DNA of 64,000 nucleotides from Candidatus Megaera polyxenophila (GCA_037101405.1 AP017965.1:1-64000); one strand, 5' to 3'. Counted from the stretch's first letter, positions 16,300 to 26,576 are shown. A program made the numbers and translations. Notes: a model not told the origin generated them from the sequence alone.

Positions 16300-19155
16300 A
16301 TGACGCTTGATCTATCGATTTTTACATACGGTTACGGCGATGCCATGTACTATATTCTAAACGGTATTGCAATGATCATGAACAAGAAAGGTTTTATGGT
16401 CATGATCAGGAGTATTGCCGTGGTAAGTATCATGATATCGGCGGTCGTATGGTCGACTAACCGTAGTATGGGCATCAGCGATCGTCCTGTAGTCATCAGG
16501 ATCATGGCATTGTATTTTGTCATTAACGGTCTCCTGACTCCCAAGATGAGTATAAAGATGGAGGACAGGGTTTCAAAGAATATTGAGGTAGTAGATAATT
16601 TACCGTTTCTGTTTATTCCGGTCGGTTGGCTCGAAGGAGTAGGGGATATGCTAGCCGGAGCTTTAGAGCAGGCAATAAGGCCGGTGAAGTCCGATACCTT
16701 TGAGTATCGCAATTATGGACTGGCATTTGGGGCCCAGATGCAGAGGGAAGCAAAACACTGGCGAATCAGATCTCCGGAGTTCAATCGGAACATGCATAAT
16801 TTTCTGGATAAATGCGTGAAATACACTGCCGGGATTGGTCACAAATACACGGTAAATGATTTACATAACGCCCCGGATGTATGGAAACTGGTTAGTGAAA
16901 ATGCCGGTGGTATGTCAAGGGTAGGTTTTGTTGTCGGCGGTAAATATCAGAGCATGAAGTGTCATGAAGCGGCAAAACTAATAGAAGAAAGATATTTTCC
17001 GGAGGAATATGAATCAATAATCGGTAGGTATGCAAATTCATTATTTGCCAGAGCAAGTGACCTTGAGCCAAGCAGACGGCCATATGATAAGGAACTTGCC
17101 AAAAAGACCTTTGCCTCGAATATGGAAGCGGTATTTTCAGGATTTGCCGAAACTGGAAATGCCAAAGATATTATTATCCAGCAAATGATGCTCACTGCCA
17201 TGGCTAACAAAAACAGCGTCAGTAAATACGGAGTAGCAACGGCAAGAGCAAGTCAGGATACGATCTGGGCAATTACGGCGGAGCTGGCGCAGGATACGCT
17301 ACCGATACTGTTTACCCTGGTAAAATGCATGCTTTATGCATCGGTAGTACTTTTGGCACCGATGATGTTATTACCCGGAGGACTTCGTTATTACCGGACA
17401 TTTTTGCTTGGGGTATGCTCGGTGCAGTTATGGCCGTTTTTCTATGCAATACTGAATATGTTTGTAGAGATGTATACTAGTATCAGCATTTTCGGTCTTG
17501 ATAACGGGATAATAAATTATACGACTTACAGTCAGGTAGGTCATAGTGCCGATAGGATAGCAGCAATAGCAGGTAGCATGCAGATAATGATACCCTATAT
17601 TGCATATCAGGCGGTAGCAGGGTCTGCCGGAGGGCTTATGCATTTAAGCGGTCAGGTAATGGGTCAAAGTGCTGCTTCAACTGCTGCAGAAGAGCATGTT
17701 AAGGGGAGGAGAAGTATTAATACCGTAGCCATTGATACGATGCAAAGGGCGACTCAAACGGCTTTCAAAACTGATTTTAACCGGCAATTATCAATGGGTA
17801 GTTCGGTAATCAGTCAGCTAGACGGCTCGCAGGAACGTATTACGCCGGACGGTCATATCCATCATTTAACCGGTGCGGGTCTTAACCTTGGTAGTTATAC
17901 CAACAAGATAGACTTCCGCGGTGAAAAACTCAGTTCCGATCAGCGAGCATTCAATGAGGAACAGCGATATATCAGCAGTAAAGGCATGCAGTTAAATGAT
18001 GTGCAGGCTCTTCAGGAAAGCTCAATGGAGAGTTATATTACCCAGCTGGCAAAACGTGTTGATAGCGGTGAAAGAATAAATTTCGGCACTCTCGGTAAAG
18101 ACGGTCTGGCCCTTGAAAAAGCAGTCAATTATGAATTAGCACACGGGGATCAGTATACATATGAAAAAAATCAATCTAATACCTTAAAAGGCGATGTTAC
18201 AGGTAAACTGGATGCAGGTACAGTTATCGGTAATATGGTTAATAAGTTACCGATTCCCGATAAAGTGGGTGAATATGCCGGTAAACTTCTGTCTAAAACC
18301 TTACCTTTTGATCTTAGTGCTTCGGTCACGGGTAGTGTTGAGCTTGGTAGTAGGAATGCTCAGATGCTTCAAAAAGGCTTTAATATCAATGAAGGTGATC
18401 ACTGGCGCAGCAATAAGGATGCCATAACGGAAGTTGCTAAAAATACCGACTTTAATAAAAGTATCGGCATAAACCATGAGTTAACCGACACCATTACTTC
18501 TACTTCTGAGAAAGTCAAAAACCTGACGTCGGAGATCGGGGTACATCATGAAAGAGCAGAGAACATATCAAATCAGATCCAGCAAGTGGAATCATTCGGT
18601 GAGACCTTTAATGTAGACGGTACTCATAAGGTAGAAGAACGCTTAAAAGCAATGGGTCTAAAGAGTAGGGAAGCACATGATTTAATAGAGAATCCGACCT
18701 CGGCAACTCCGCAGCAACGCCGGCAATTAAATGAGGCCAAGAGAGAGGTAGCGGATCAGTTATTCGGTAGCTTATACGGAGTACCGAATAGAGTACCTGA
18801 GGCAATTAGTGCAAAGGAACAAACTCTTGAAGCAAAATATGATAGCGAATCTGCTGCTTTAAAGAAAAAAGGGGAACGAGAAATTGCCGCAAGAAAAACC
18901 GCAGCTCAGGCCGCATTAAATAATAGGGCTCAAGCAGAAGGACTTGATAAAAGCAGGATACAGAATCAACTTGATACAAATGAACTAGAGTTAAACAGGA
19001 AGTACAAGAAAATGACGCAAGAGGTACAAAGTCAGGCAGGCAAAAAATTGACTCAAATAAAAAACAAACAAAATGCACAAGCCAAAGCAGTACAGGAAGC
19101 AGAGAGTAATAGATATACTACACGTCTTGCCGGCAGAAAGTTGCCAAAAGAGTAA
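16300..19155 (+). CDS. traG: F-type conjugation protein TraG
   Basis: 951 residues, close to F TraG (938). The N-terminal half is a TraG_N membrane domain: YTYGYGDAMYYILNGIA-type start, hydrophobic segments near 20-50, 60-75, 340-365 and 375-400, and conserved LPFLFIPVGWLEGVGDML. The C-terminal third (about 640-951) is hydrophilic and Lys/Glu/Gln-rich with coiled-coil character. TraG acts in pilus assembly and, through its C-terminal part, in mating-pair stabilisation and entry exclusion. It appears intact although the genes before it are broken. Confidence 0.9.
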   Translation: MTLDLSIFTYGYGDAMYYILNGIAMIMNKKGFMVMIRSIAVVSIMISAVVWSTNRSMGISDRPVVIRIMALYFVINGLLTPKMSIKMEDRVSKNIEVVDNLPFLFIPVGWLEGVGDMLAGALEQAIRPVKSDTFEYRNYGLAFGAQMQREAKHWRIRSPEFNRNMHNFLDKCVKYTAGIGHKYTVNDLHNAPDVWKLVSENAGGMSRVGFVVGGKYQSMKCHEAAKLIEERYFPEEYESIIGRYANSLFARASDLEPSRRPYDKELAKKTFASNMEAVFSGFAETGNAKDIIIQQMMLTAMANKNSVSKYGVATARASQDTIWAITAELAQDTLPILFTLVKCMLYASVVLLAPMMLLPGGLRYYRTFLLGVCSVQLWPFFYAILNMFVEMYTSISIFGLDNGIINYTTYSQVGHSADRIAAIAGSMQIMIPYIAYQAVAGSAGGLMHLSGQVMGQSAASTAAEEHVKGRRSINTVAIDTMQRATQTAFKTDFNRQLSMGSSVISQLDGSQERITPDGHIHHLTGAGLNLGSYTNKIDFRGEKLSSDQRAFNEEQRYISSKGMQLNDVQALQESSMESYITQLAKRVDSGERINFGTLGKDGLALEKAVNYELAHGDQYTYEKNQSNTLKGDVTGKLDAGTVIGNMVNKLPIPDKVGEYAGKLLSKTLPFDLSASVTGSVELGSRNAQMLQKGFNINEGDHWRSNKDAITEVAKNTDFNKSIGINHELTDTITSTSEKVKNLTSEIGVHHERAENISNQIQQVESFGETFNVDGTHKVEERLKAMGLKSREAHDLIENPTSATPQQRRQLNEAKREVADQLFGSLYGVPNRVPEAISAKEQTLEAKYDSESAALKKKGEREIAARKTAAQAALNNRAQAEGLDKSRIQNQLDTNELELNRKYKKMTQEVQSQAGKKLTQIKNKQNAQAKAVQEAESNRYTTRLAGRKLPKE

Positions 19156-19160
19156 GGGCT

Positions 19161-19778
19161 TTACTTATGGTAGCGATGATAAATGTTACTCAATTGACTA
19201 CTATAGGAAGGCGAATAGTAAGGAGCATTTTTACTATAATCACTGCTAGTTGGGGTATGAGAAATTTTTTTATCGTTTGGAGTATACCAAACTTCATAAT
19301 AATCCCAGGCTTTGGCATTAAAGAAAGCGGAGACAGGAATGTTATTTTTGATAAAGTATGACATTGGCAAACCAAGGAGAGTAAATAAAATCACGGTACC
19401 TGTAAGCAACTCCGGTTGAAATATATAAAGTATAATAGGTAGAAAAGTAATAATGATAATCAACCAGCTTTTAACATAATCAAATTCAAAAGGTAAGTGC
19501 ATGGAAAGTGATTCTCCCCGTTTATTAAAAACTTTTACTTCCGTTAAAGGAGTATCTTCTTTGCTAGAAGGATCAAAATATATGTTATTAAATTTAGCTA
19601 GTATATACGGCACCATGGTAAAGGAGCTAATAAGACCCCAAATAGTACCATTCTCAAAAATATTATTACCGTACTCCAAAGACATATATACGGAAAAAGG
19701 TATAGCAATCCAGGTTAAGACATTCCAGAAATTATCGATTGATATTATTGATCTTTTTGGAGAATTACTCATAAGCAC
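19161..19778 (-). CDS. Multi-pass membrane protein, opposite to tra genes
   Basis: 205 residues with about four hydrophobic helices (near 19-37, 46-60, 103-120, 126-142) and a Ser/Tyr/His-rich tail. No family recognised. It is convergent with traG and lies between traG and the lytic transglycosylase. The opposite strand is also open upstream of the transglycosylase, but that stretch looks like antisense of this gene. An exclusion or immunity role is conceivable from position only. Confidence 0.6.
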   Translation of the reverse strand: MLMSNSPKRSIISIDNFWNVLTWIAIPFSVYMSLEYGNNIFENGTIWGLISSFTMVPYILAKFNNIYFDPSSKEDTPLTEVKVFNKRGESLSMHLPFEFDYVKSWLIIIITFLPIILYIFQPELLTGTVILFTLLGLPMSYFIKNNIPVSAFFNAKAWDYYEVWYTPNDKKISHTPTSSDYSKNAPYYSPSYSSQLSNIYHRYHK

Positions 19779-19830
19779 CTTCCGTTACTCTAGGTTTGAA
19801 TTGCATCATTGTATTATCTCAAAATTTCTA

Positions 19831-20355
19831 ATGTTTTGCAAAGGGATTAAGTTTACCTGCATGGGTTTTCTAGTTCTGTTGTGTGCTCATTGCGCTAATG
19901 CGGATGAGACTGAGCTTATACCCTTAAAAAATGAGCTTAAAGCGTTAATTACCGAGCAGGAAGAACTACACAAGATACCTTCAGGATTATTGCTTGCAAT
20001 TGCTACGGTAGAATCGGGTAGCAAGCCGTATGCCTTAAACATTCAAGGCAAATCAGTAATCGGAAGGAATAAGAGAGAAGCAGCAAATTTAATCCACGAG
20101 GCCCTAACTAAAGGCATAACGAATATTGACGTGGGAGTAATGCAGTTAAATGTCAGATGGCACCGGGAGAATTTTGGGTCGATAGAAGAAATGCTGGAGC
20201 CGAAAAAAAATATAGAATATGCGGCTAGCTTTCTTTTAACACTCTACAAGAAATACGGCAATTGGCACAGGGCAGTAAGATTCTATCACTCAAGCAGAGC
20301 GGAGTATCACCGGAAATATTCAAGGAAAATAACTCTGGCGTGGCTAGGAGTATGA
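19831..20355 (+). CDS. Conjugation-associated lytic transglycosylase
   Basis: I take the ATG at 19831 (another is at 19861). Both give a signal peptide (MGFLVLLCAHCANADE), whereas the longer open frame back to 19501 is antisense to the membrane protein gene. The SLT domain is clear: catalytic-type Glu in ATVESGSKPYALN, IDVGVMQLNVRWH, and YAASFLLTLYKKYGNWHRAVRFYHS. These enzymes cut peptidoglycan so that the secretion channel can span the wall, like F gene X/VirB1. It lies just ahead of traD. Confidence 0.85.
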   Translation: MFCKGIKFTCMGFLVLLCAHCANADETELIPLKNELKALITEQEELHKIPSGLLLAIATVESGSKPYALNIQGKSVIGRNKREAANLIHEALTKGITNIDVGVMQLNVRWHRENFGSIEEMLEPKKNIEYAASFLLTLYKKYGNWHRAVRFYHSSRAEYHRKYSRKITLAWLGV

Positions 20356-20402
20356 GAACCTTGATAGCTAAAAATTATATAATCATATAAGGAGTAATTA
20401 TT

Positions 20403-22184
20403 GTGAGTCAAGCAGTAGGAAATCTAATCAGCGGCGGCCAAATATTCATTCACCGGATCGCCATGTTCAAACAGATAGCGGGCAAAGCGGTAAGCGTATC
20501 GTTTATATTATCCCTCGCCTTAAGTAGCTGGTTTATTCAGGATAAGTTCAATAGTATTTCATGGCATCCTGCGCTAACTTACTGGCGGGGCGTGCTCATG
20601 TATGAAACAGATAAGGCGGTTGATCTGTTATTTCCCGGCGGCCAAATCGGTAAAATTGATATTAGTACCGACCGGCTTCAGATAAGAGAGGTAAGACTTG
20701 ATCACTTTGTAAAGGATAGATATTACAAGACGTGCGGAGAGGAATTAAAATCCCTGATCATAACCTTCGGTATTTATAACCTTATTGGAATTACCGGTTT
20801 TCTGATAATAATCTTCATCGGTTGGGGAAGAATAGGAAAATCAACCAAGGAGACACGGCAGCTAAGCGGTAGCACAATCAAAACGGCTCGGGAAATAGCT
20901 AGCATATTAAGAAGCAAGAAAAAGGCAAGTGACATAATAATTGCCGGTATGCCGCTTGTTAAGGATTCTGAAACTAAAGGGACTCTGATTACCGGTTCAA
21001 ACGGCTCGGGTAAGACCAACTATTTACATGAGATATTACCGCAAATTAGAAAAAGGAAACAACCGTCTATGGTAATTGATTTGGAAGGAGGGATGGTTGG
21101 CAGGTATTATCGTCCCGGCTACGATATTATTATCAATCCTTTTGATGAGAGGACACATTGTTGGGATTTCAGGAAAGAGGTGCTAGAGAAGGAAGATCTT
21201 GAAGCTATTGCTCATTCATTATTCGGCGGTAAAAGTAAAGACTCTTCAGAGGTCAGTAAATTATTTGCCGATTGGTCCGCAGATCTATTTATCTGTGGCG
21301 TAGAACATTTAAAAAACTATTCCAAGCTGACTACTAAAAACCTTTATGAAATGATTCACCTTGATACATCTTCGGCGCTCATGAAAAAGCTTAAAGGTAC
21401 GTCTGCAGCTATCATAATGGATTTAAATAATGAGAAGAACGTCACCGCTCATAATATCAGAAGTACCGCTATGGCATATACCAAGTGGCTTGAACTTATT
21501 GATGAGAATGTAGCGCCCGATAAAAAGATCTGTTTTAAGGATTATTTCAGGAACCTTGATAAGGAAGATGACCGCTGGATATTCTTAACTGCTAATACAA
21601 AACATGCAAAAGTATTACTCCCGCTGATTTCGTTATTACTTGATGTAGCCGTAATGTCCCTTATGGAACAAGGTGAGGATTTAAAACGCAGATATTGGTT
21701 TGTTATGGATGAACTGGCCGCATTAAACAGGTTACCCGCTCTAGAACTTTACATTACCCGTCTTAGAAAATACGGCGGGTGCTTACTTGCAGCTACCCAG
21801 AGTTTTAAGCAGTTTTATACAAAATACGGAAGGGATGCAGGCAGTATAATGCTCTCACAGTTTAATACCAATATCGTCTGTAGGATTAATGACCCGGAAG
21901 AAGCGGCAATGATCATGAAACAGGTCGGTAATATCGAATATAGCAAAAAACAGAAGAACATATCATTCGGTGCTCATGAACATAGAGATGGAGAGAGTTA
22001 TACCGAGCAGGAGCGCATCAAGCCGCTGATTGATATTAACGATTTTAAGCTACTAAATCCTTTGGAAGCATATATATTACTTCCGGAAGCGGAAGTTGCA
22101 ATCGGTAAGATCAAGTCTGAAATACAGGTTCCGCCTAAAAATATACAACAGTTTTTCATTCCAAAACCACAAAAAAAGCCGTAA
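20403..22184 (+). CDS. traD: Type IV coupling protein TraD
   Basis: 593 residues. Start is GTG, supported by AAGGAG about 9 bases upstream. Two N-terminal membrane segments (about 31-50 and 118-142) are followed by the VirD4/TraD ATPase: Walker A TGSNGSGKTN with Lys204, Walker B-type WFVMDELAAL, and LAATQSFKQF. It is shorter than F TraD (717) and lacks its long acidic tail. It would couple the TraA relaxase-DNA complex to the channel at the inner membrane. Confidence 0.92.
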   Translation: MSQAVGNLISGGQIFIHRIAMFKQIAGKAVSVSFILSLALSSWFIQDKFNSISWHPALTYWRGVLMYETDKAVDLLFPGGQIGKIDISTDRLQIREVRLDHFVKDRYYKTCGEELKSLIITFGIYNLIGITGFLIIIFIGWGRIGKSTKETRQLSGSTIKTAREIASILRSKKKASDIIIAGMPLVKDSETKGTLITGSNGSGKTNYLHEILPQIRKRKQPSMVIDLEGGMVGRYYRPGYDIIINPFDERTHCWDFRKEVLEKEDLEAIAHSLFGGKSKDSSEVSKLFADWSADLFICGVEHLKNYSKLTTKNLYEMIHLDTSSALMKKLKGTSAAIIMDLNNEKNVTAHNIRSTAMAYTKWLELIDENVAPDKKICFKDYFRNLDKEDDRWIFLTANTKHAKVLLPLISLLLDVAVMSLMEQGEDLKRRYWFVMDELAALNRLPALELYITRLRKYGGCLLAATQSFKQFYTKYGRDAGSIMLSQFNTNIVCRINDPEEAAMIMKQVGNIEYSKKQKNISFGAHEHRDGESYTEQERIKPLIDINDFKLLNPLEAYILLPEAEVAIGKIKSEIQVPPKNIQQFFIPKPQKKP

Positions 22185-22233
22185 AGCAAAAGAAAAAAAC
22201 TAAAAGCAATTAAATACAAAGGAAAGTAATAAC

Positions 22234-22293
22234 ATGAGCGAAACGAATCGAAATCAAATCTTGTACAACCATTATATATTTAATAACTTATAA
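22234..22293 (+). other. Possible 19-codon remnant after traD
   Basis: An ATG with AGGAAAG upstream opens a 19-residue frame that ends at TAA. It may be the broken start of the next tra gene, cut when the cargo block entered. Evidence is only the ribosome-binding site and position. Confidence 0.25.
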
Positions 22294-22454
22294 AGCCAAA
22301 AGAACAAATAATATTTATTTATTAAACTAATTATTTTGGGTAAGTCGGGACGATAAGTGTTTAGGAGTTTAGATTTTTGAGTAACTTACCTCTAGATTTT
22401 GTATTTCTTATGTATAAGATGTATGTATCACTAAATTTTATAATCTCTCTAATC

Positions 22455-23315
22455 ATGAATTTACCAAAACAGGAGAAATACATTGCATATCGCTTTTTAT
22501 ACAAAATAATATTATTATTGTTTTTAATTTTTAGCATAAACATAACTCATGGTAAAACTATTTCTTGTCAAGATATAAATGAAGTAAAAGAAAATATTCA
22601 GAATTTCTTAAAGAATTATGATATAAATGAAGTTTTAATTATTTTTGATATAGATCTAACGTTGACTATACCAGTACATAGGGCTGTACAAATTCCCAAT
22701 ATTCTTAAACACAAGGATATTTTTAAAAAAATAAAAACAAATCTTACAGCGACACAGCAAGATTTGTTTTTTAGTTTCGCTACAAAATTAGTTGAGCAAA
22801 AACTTATAGAATCTAATACTCCTGATGTTTTATACTCATTACAAAAATTGGGTATTAAAACAATAGCGTTATCTGCAGCTTTAACAGGTAGTTTAGCTCA
22901 CATTAAAAAACTTGAAAAGTGGCGATATCAAACATTAAAAAACTTAGGTATAGATTTTAGTAGTTCTTTTCCTAGTAAAGATTATATAATTTTTCAAGAT
23001 ATACCATCTTATCTAGGCAACTATCCTGTATTCTACAAAGGTATATTATCTACAAATGGAAGAAGTTCATCAAAAGGGAATTTATTAGTAAATTTTTTAG
23101 GAAAAAATAAATTAGTACCTAAAATTATAATATTAGTGGATGACAAAAAAGAAAATATTGATGATGTAAGATATGCTTTAAATTTATATAACCCAAATAT
23201 AAATTTTCAAGGGTTAGAATACTTAGCAGGTAATCGTTATACCGATGGAGAAATTTCTGAAGTTGATTTTATTAATTTTTGGACTAATTGTATAAATAAA
23301 GTACAAGGATATTAA
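22455..23315 (+). CDS. Secreted HAD-like DUF2608 protein
   Basis: I place the start at the ATG at 22455, giving a signal peptide (residues 12-33, cleaved near THG-KTI). HAD-type motifs follow: FDIDLTLT at about 64-71 (DxDxT nucleophile loop), LSAALTG, and ILVDDKKENIDD near the C-terminus. DUF2608 proteins are exported HAD-superfamily hydrolase-like proteins seen in intracellular bacteria such as Legionella, Chlamydia-related and Rickettsiales; substrates are unknown. Base composition is more AT-rich than the tra operon, consistent with separate acquisition. Confidence 0.8.
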   Translation: MNLPKQEKYIAYRFLYKIILLLFLIFSINITHGKTISCQDINEVKENIQNFLKNYDINEVLIIFDIDLTLTIPVHRAVQIPNILKHKDIFKKIKTNLTATQQDLFFSFATKLVEQKLIESNTPDVLYSLQKLGIKTIALSAALTGSLAHIKKLEKWRYQTLKNLGIDFSSSFPSKDYIIFQDIPSYLGNYPVFYKGILSTNGRSSSKGNLLVNFLGKNKLVPKIIILVDDKKENIDDVRYALNLYNPNINFQGLEYLAGNRYTDGEISEVDFINFWTNCINKVQGY

Positions 23316-23367
23316 TTATTAAAAAAGTGCTAGTATATTAAAAAATGTAAAATAAATTCAGAACTTA

Positions 23368-24192
23368 TTAATTGTTGTAGTTTTTTATAATAAGTATAAA
23401 AACTATAGCCAGGAAACATGGGTATATACTTAATAAACAAATATTAGGAATAAAATCCATTAATGCAAATGATATAGCTGGTGTCGTACCACCAAATATA
23501 GCCATACCTATACTAAAAGCAAAAGAGGTACCTGTGTAACGATATGAATCAGGAAACAATGATATAATAAACCAATGTAAGTCCGTTCCAAGTAAAGCAA
23601 CACAAAATCCCAAAATGAGCATCCCACTTAATGTACACAAGAAATTATTAATACTTAATAAAATAAAGGCAACAACACATAAAACCATAGAGAGAATACA
23701 AGCTTTTAATACATTTTTTTCTAATTTATCATCCTTGACCTGTAATTTACCAAATATAAATAAACTTAAAAAAGTTGTAGCTATGCTTAACAATACTAAA
23801 AAACGAGCTAATATAATATTACTAGGGAAATATTTTAATATTATATGTTGAGAATATCCAAGCAACAAATAGCACATAGAACCATTAAGTCCTGCTAAAA
23901 AAATTATTGCAAAAAAAGCAGTCTTATATTTATTAAAAATAATTTTAATTATTTTTAAAGCATTTTCGCACTTATCTTTTGGCAAGATTTCAACAAAGTG
24001 AATTCGAATATACACACCTACTATACCTACTAAACTACCAATTATGAATCCTAATCTCCATAAATCAGGATTTAATAGTTCTATTATATAAACAACTATT
24101 ATTGCTAATAGTGCACCTAACATAGAAGAAGCGGTTACTATAGAACTTAAATACCTTTTACTCGAATAATTTGTTTCAAATAAGTATAACCC
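23368..24192 (-). pseudogene. MFS transporter (ProP-like), 5' truncated
   Basis: About 275 residues with seven or eight membrane helices. Features typical of rickettsial ProP/MHS-type permeases are present: SSMLGALLAI, DLWRLGFIIGSLVG, and YTGTSFAFSIGMAIFGG. The family is usually about 420-430 residues. The first third, with the leading helices and the DxxGR loop, is missing. The homologous part begins right at the junction with the glycosyltransferase remnant on the other strand (about 24190-24198). Probably non-functional. Confidence 0.75.
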
Positions 24193-24197
24193 TGAGT

Positions 24198-24479
24198 GGA
24201 TTTCAATTTGGTGTACCACAACTCGTTATACCAGACAATATTGAAAGTTCTGCTCAATCAATTCATGGCGAAGTAATTGAAAACTTAGGCGTAGGAAAAT
24301 TGATTCAAAAAAGTGACTTTTCTACTGAGTTTCTTGTAGATACTATAAAAAAAACAGATATGATGATTAAGTACAGAGATCATGCTATTGATTTATCTGA
24401 TAAAATTAACAAGCAGAACTTGTATCATAATCAAATGCTTCTTAAGAAATTCAGATCAATTAGTTTAGAAAAAATATGA
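24198..24479 (+). pseudogene. Glycosyltransferase (UGT/MGT-like), C-terminal fragment
   Basis: The remaining 93 residues include FGVPQLVIPDNIESSAQS and an EVIENLGVGKLI segment. This matches the nucleotide-sugar binding end of GT1 glycosyltransferases (GVPQ-x-x-x-P, then Q/N and G-x-G). The first roughly 300 residues are missing, cut at the MFS junction. Its stop overlaps the epimerase start (ATGA), so the two were once one operon. Confidence 0.65.
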
Positions 24480-25444
24480 TATTAATTACAGGGGTAGCAG
24501 GATTTATAGGATTTAGCTTAGCAAAGTCTTTACTGGAGGATGGTATGGAAGTAATAGGTATTGATAATATCAATAATTATTACGACACTAAATTAAAAAA
24601 TTCTCGCCTAAAGATTTTACGAAAATTTAGTTCATTTATTTTTTATAAGTGTGATATAAATAACAAGCAAAAACTTAAAAAAATTATTACAGATTATGAA
24701 AATATTAGCTACGTTGTCCATCTAGCTGCCCAAGCAGGAGTTAGATATTCAATTACAAACCCATTTTGCTATGCTAAGAATAACTTGTATGGACAAATAT
24801 CTATCCAAGAAAACATTCAAGAAATCAAAAATTTAAAACATTTTATATTTGCTAGTTCAAGTTCAGTATATGGGCTTAACATCCCTCCGTTCTCAGAAAA
24901 TTTACATGTTAATTCGCCAACATCTTTATATGCTGCCACAAAAATAGCGAATGAAGTTATAGCTCATTATTATAGCTTTTTTAAAGGTATTCCATCAACG
25001 GGAGTCAGATTTTTTACTGTGTATGGTCCTTGGGGAAGACCTGATATGATACCATTTAAGTTTGCTGATGCTTTATTACAAGGGTTACCTATAACAATTT
25101 ATAACAAGGGTAATATGCTTAGAGATTTTACTTATATTAATGACATAGTAAATATACTAAAAATTTTGTTATATAAAGTACCAAACATGAACAAAAATAA
25201 TGTACCTTTTTCACTATATAATATAGGAGCTGGTCAAAACTACACAGTACTAGAGTTTGTAAAATATTTAGAAAAATATTTAAATGTTAAGTCTAAAATA
25301 GAATATCACGACACTTTTAAGTGTGATGTATCATCTACTCAAGCATGTACTAAAAATCTAAACAAAATTATTGGAAATTATAAATTCGTTAATTTAGAAG
25401 AAGGTGTAAAAGAATTTGCACATTGGTACATAAACTATAAATAG
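24476..25444 (+). CDS. NAD-dependent UDP-sugar epimerase (UDP-glucuronate 4-epimerase-like)
   Basis: 322-residue extended SDR enzyme. NAD-binding GVAGFIG at 6-12, the IDNINNYYD segment typical of GalE/UDP-glucuronate epimerases, the Ser triad in SSSSVYG (127-133), and catalytic Tyr152-x-x-x-Lys156 (YAATK) are all present. RFFTVYGPWGRPDM is characteristic of UDP-glucuronate 4-epimerases. It overlaps the glycosyltransferase remnant by 4 bases and precedes a prenyltransferase, suggesting glycan or glycosylated metabolite synthesis. Confidence 0.85.
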   Translation: MILITGVAGFIGFSLAKSLLEDGMEVIGIDNINNYYDTKLKNSRLKILRKFSSFIFYKCDINNKQKLKKIITDYENISYVVHLAAQAGVRYSITNPFCYAKNNLYGQISIQENIQEIKNLKHFIFASSSSVYGLNIPPFSENLHVNSPTSLYAATKIANEVIAHYYSFFKGIPSTGVRFFTVYGPWGRPDMIPFKFADALLQGLPITIYNKGNMLRDFTYINDIVNILKILLYKVPNMNKNNVPFSLYNIGAGQNYTVLEFVKYLEKYLNVKSKIEYHDTFKCDVSSTQACTKNLNKIIGNYKFVNLEEGVKEFAHWYINYK

Positions 25445-25514
25445 TTAAGGTATTTATGATTAAATTTAATATAGTTTATTCAACACACTTCATCAACAAA
25501 CTGGTATTATAACT

Positions 25515-26576
25515 ATGTTTATAAGATTGGGATTTAATATAATATCTTTAATTAACTTTATGATATTGTGCAGATTAAAATTTTTGTTATATAGTCCTAT
25601 TTTATATACAATTGGAACAATTATAGCTGAAATAGAAAATAATCATGATCTAAATGTTTATAATTACTTTATAGGTATTATATTTATTCTTAATACTCAT
25701 ATCATGACTCATCTGTATAATGAATTCTATGATATTGATTCTGATAGAATAAATAAAAATCCTTCTCCTTGGACTGGAGGAAGTAGGGTTTTAGCTCTGA
25801 ACTTGTTACCAATAAAGGTTTCTTTAATAGCTGGTCATATAACCTTAATGATATCAATAATTTTGGTGTGCATGATGACCAACTTTAGTTCAATATACTT
25901 ATCTTTATTAATAGTTTTTTTAGCACATGGTTATAGTTCTCCTCCTTTAAGACTTGAGACCAGGGGGCTAGGGGAATTTACTGTAATGCTAGTTTTAAAC
26001 ATCATGGTACCACTTTTAGGATTTACACAACAAGCTGGTGATTTAATTACTAACAAACTATTTTTAATCTTAATTCCATTAGCAATAATTGAATTTGTTA
26101 GGATGATGATTATGAATATTCCTGATATTGAACCAGATGCTATGACAAATAAAAGAACACTAGTAGTTAGAATAGGTCCTAAAAAAACAGCAATATTTTA
26201 TTCTGTAGGAATCATTTTATCTTACATTTTACTTTTACTAATGTATTTTTTTGATTTTCCATTACTAATAATTTTCTTATTACTATCAACCTCTCCTTTA
26301 GGATTATGGATTGCATATAGATTAATTAGAGGAGATTGGAAATCAACAAGTCAGCTCTGGAATTTACCTTTTTGGGCTTCAACTCATAATGGGTTTGTAG
26401 CTGCCTTAGCTCTATTAGGACTGATATGGCATTTTAACCAAAAAAAATTTTTTGATATAGAATCATTACCTTTATGGATATATTTTATAGTTTTTATTTT
26501 TTTACAAATTAATAACTCAAAATATCTTTATTATAAAAATAATATAAGCTCTACAGGCGAAGGGAAGATAAACTGA
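25515..26576 (+). CDS. UbiA-family membrane prenyltransferase
   Basis: 353 residues with about eight to nine membrane helices. The two Asp motifs of UbiA enzymes are visible: Asn69-x3-Asp73-x3-Asp77 (NEFYDIDSD) and a second DIEPD in NIPDIEPDAMTNKRTL. These coordinate magnesium and the prenyl diphosphate. The spacing resembles MenA/UbiA types, but substrate cannot be told. It sits 70 bases after the epimerase, probably the same operon. The gene ends just before the IS200 element. Confidence 0.82.
   Translation: MFIRLGFNIISLINFMILCRLKFLLYSPILYTIGTIIAEIENNHDLNVYNYFIGIIFILNTHIMTHLYNEFYDIDSDRINKNPSPWTGGSRVLALNLLPIKVSLIAGHITLMISIILVCMMTNFSSIYLSLLIVFLAHGYSSPPLRLETRGLGEFTVMLVLNIMVPLLGFTQQAGDLITNKLFLILIPLAIIEFVRMMIMNIPDIEPDAMTNKRTLVVRIGPKKTAIFYSVGIILSYILLLLMYFFDFPLLIIFLLLSTSPLGLWIAYRLIRGDWKSTSQLWNLPFWASTHNGFVAALALLGLIWHFNQKKFFDIESLPLWIYFIVFIFLQINNSKYLYYKNNISSTGEGKIN

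Noticed and set aside
19501-19830. N-terminal extension of the lytic transglycosylase
   Set aside because: It is antisense to the membrane protein gene and would put the signal peptide in the middle of the protein.
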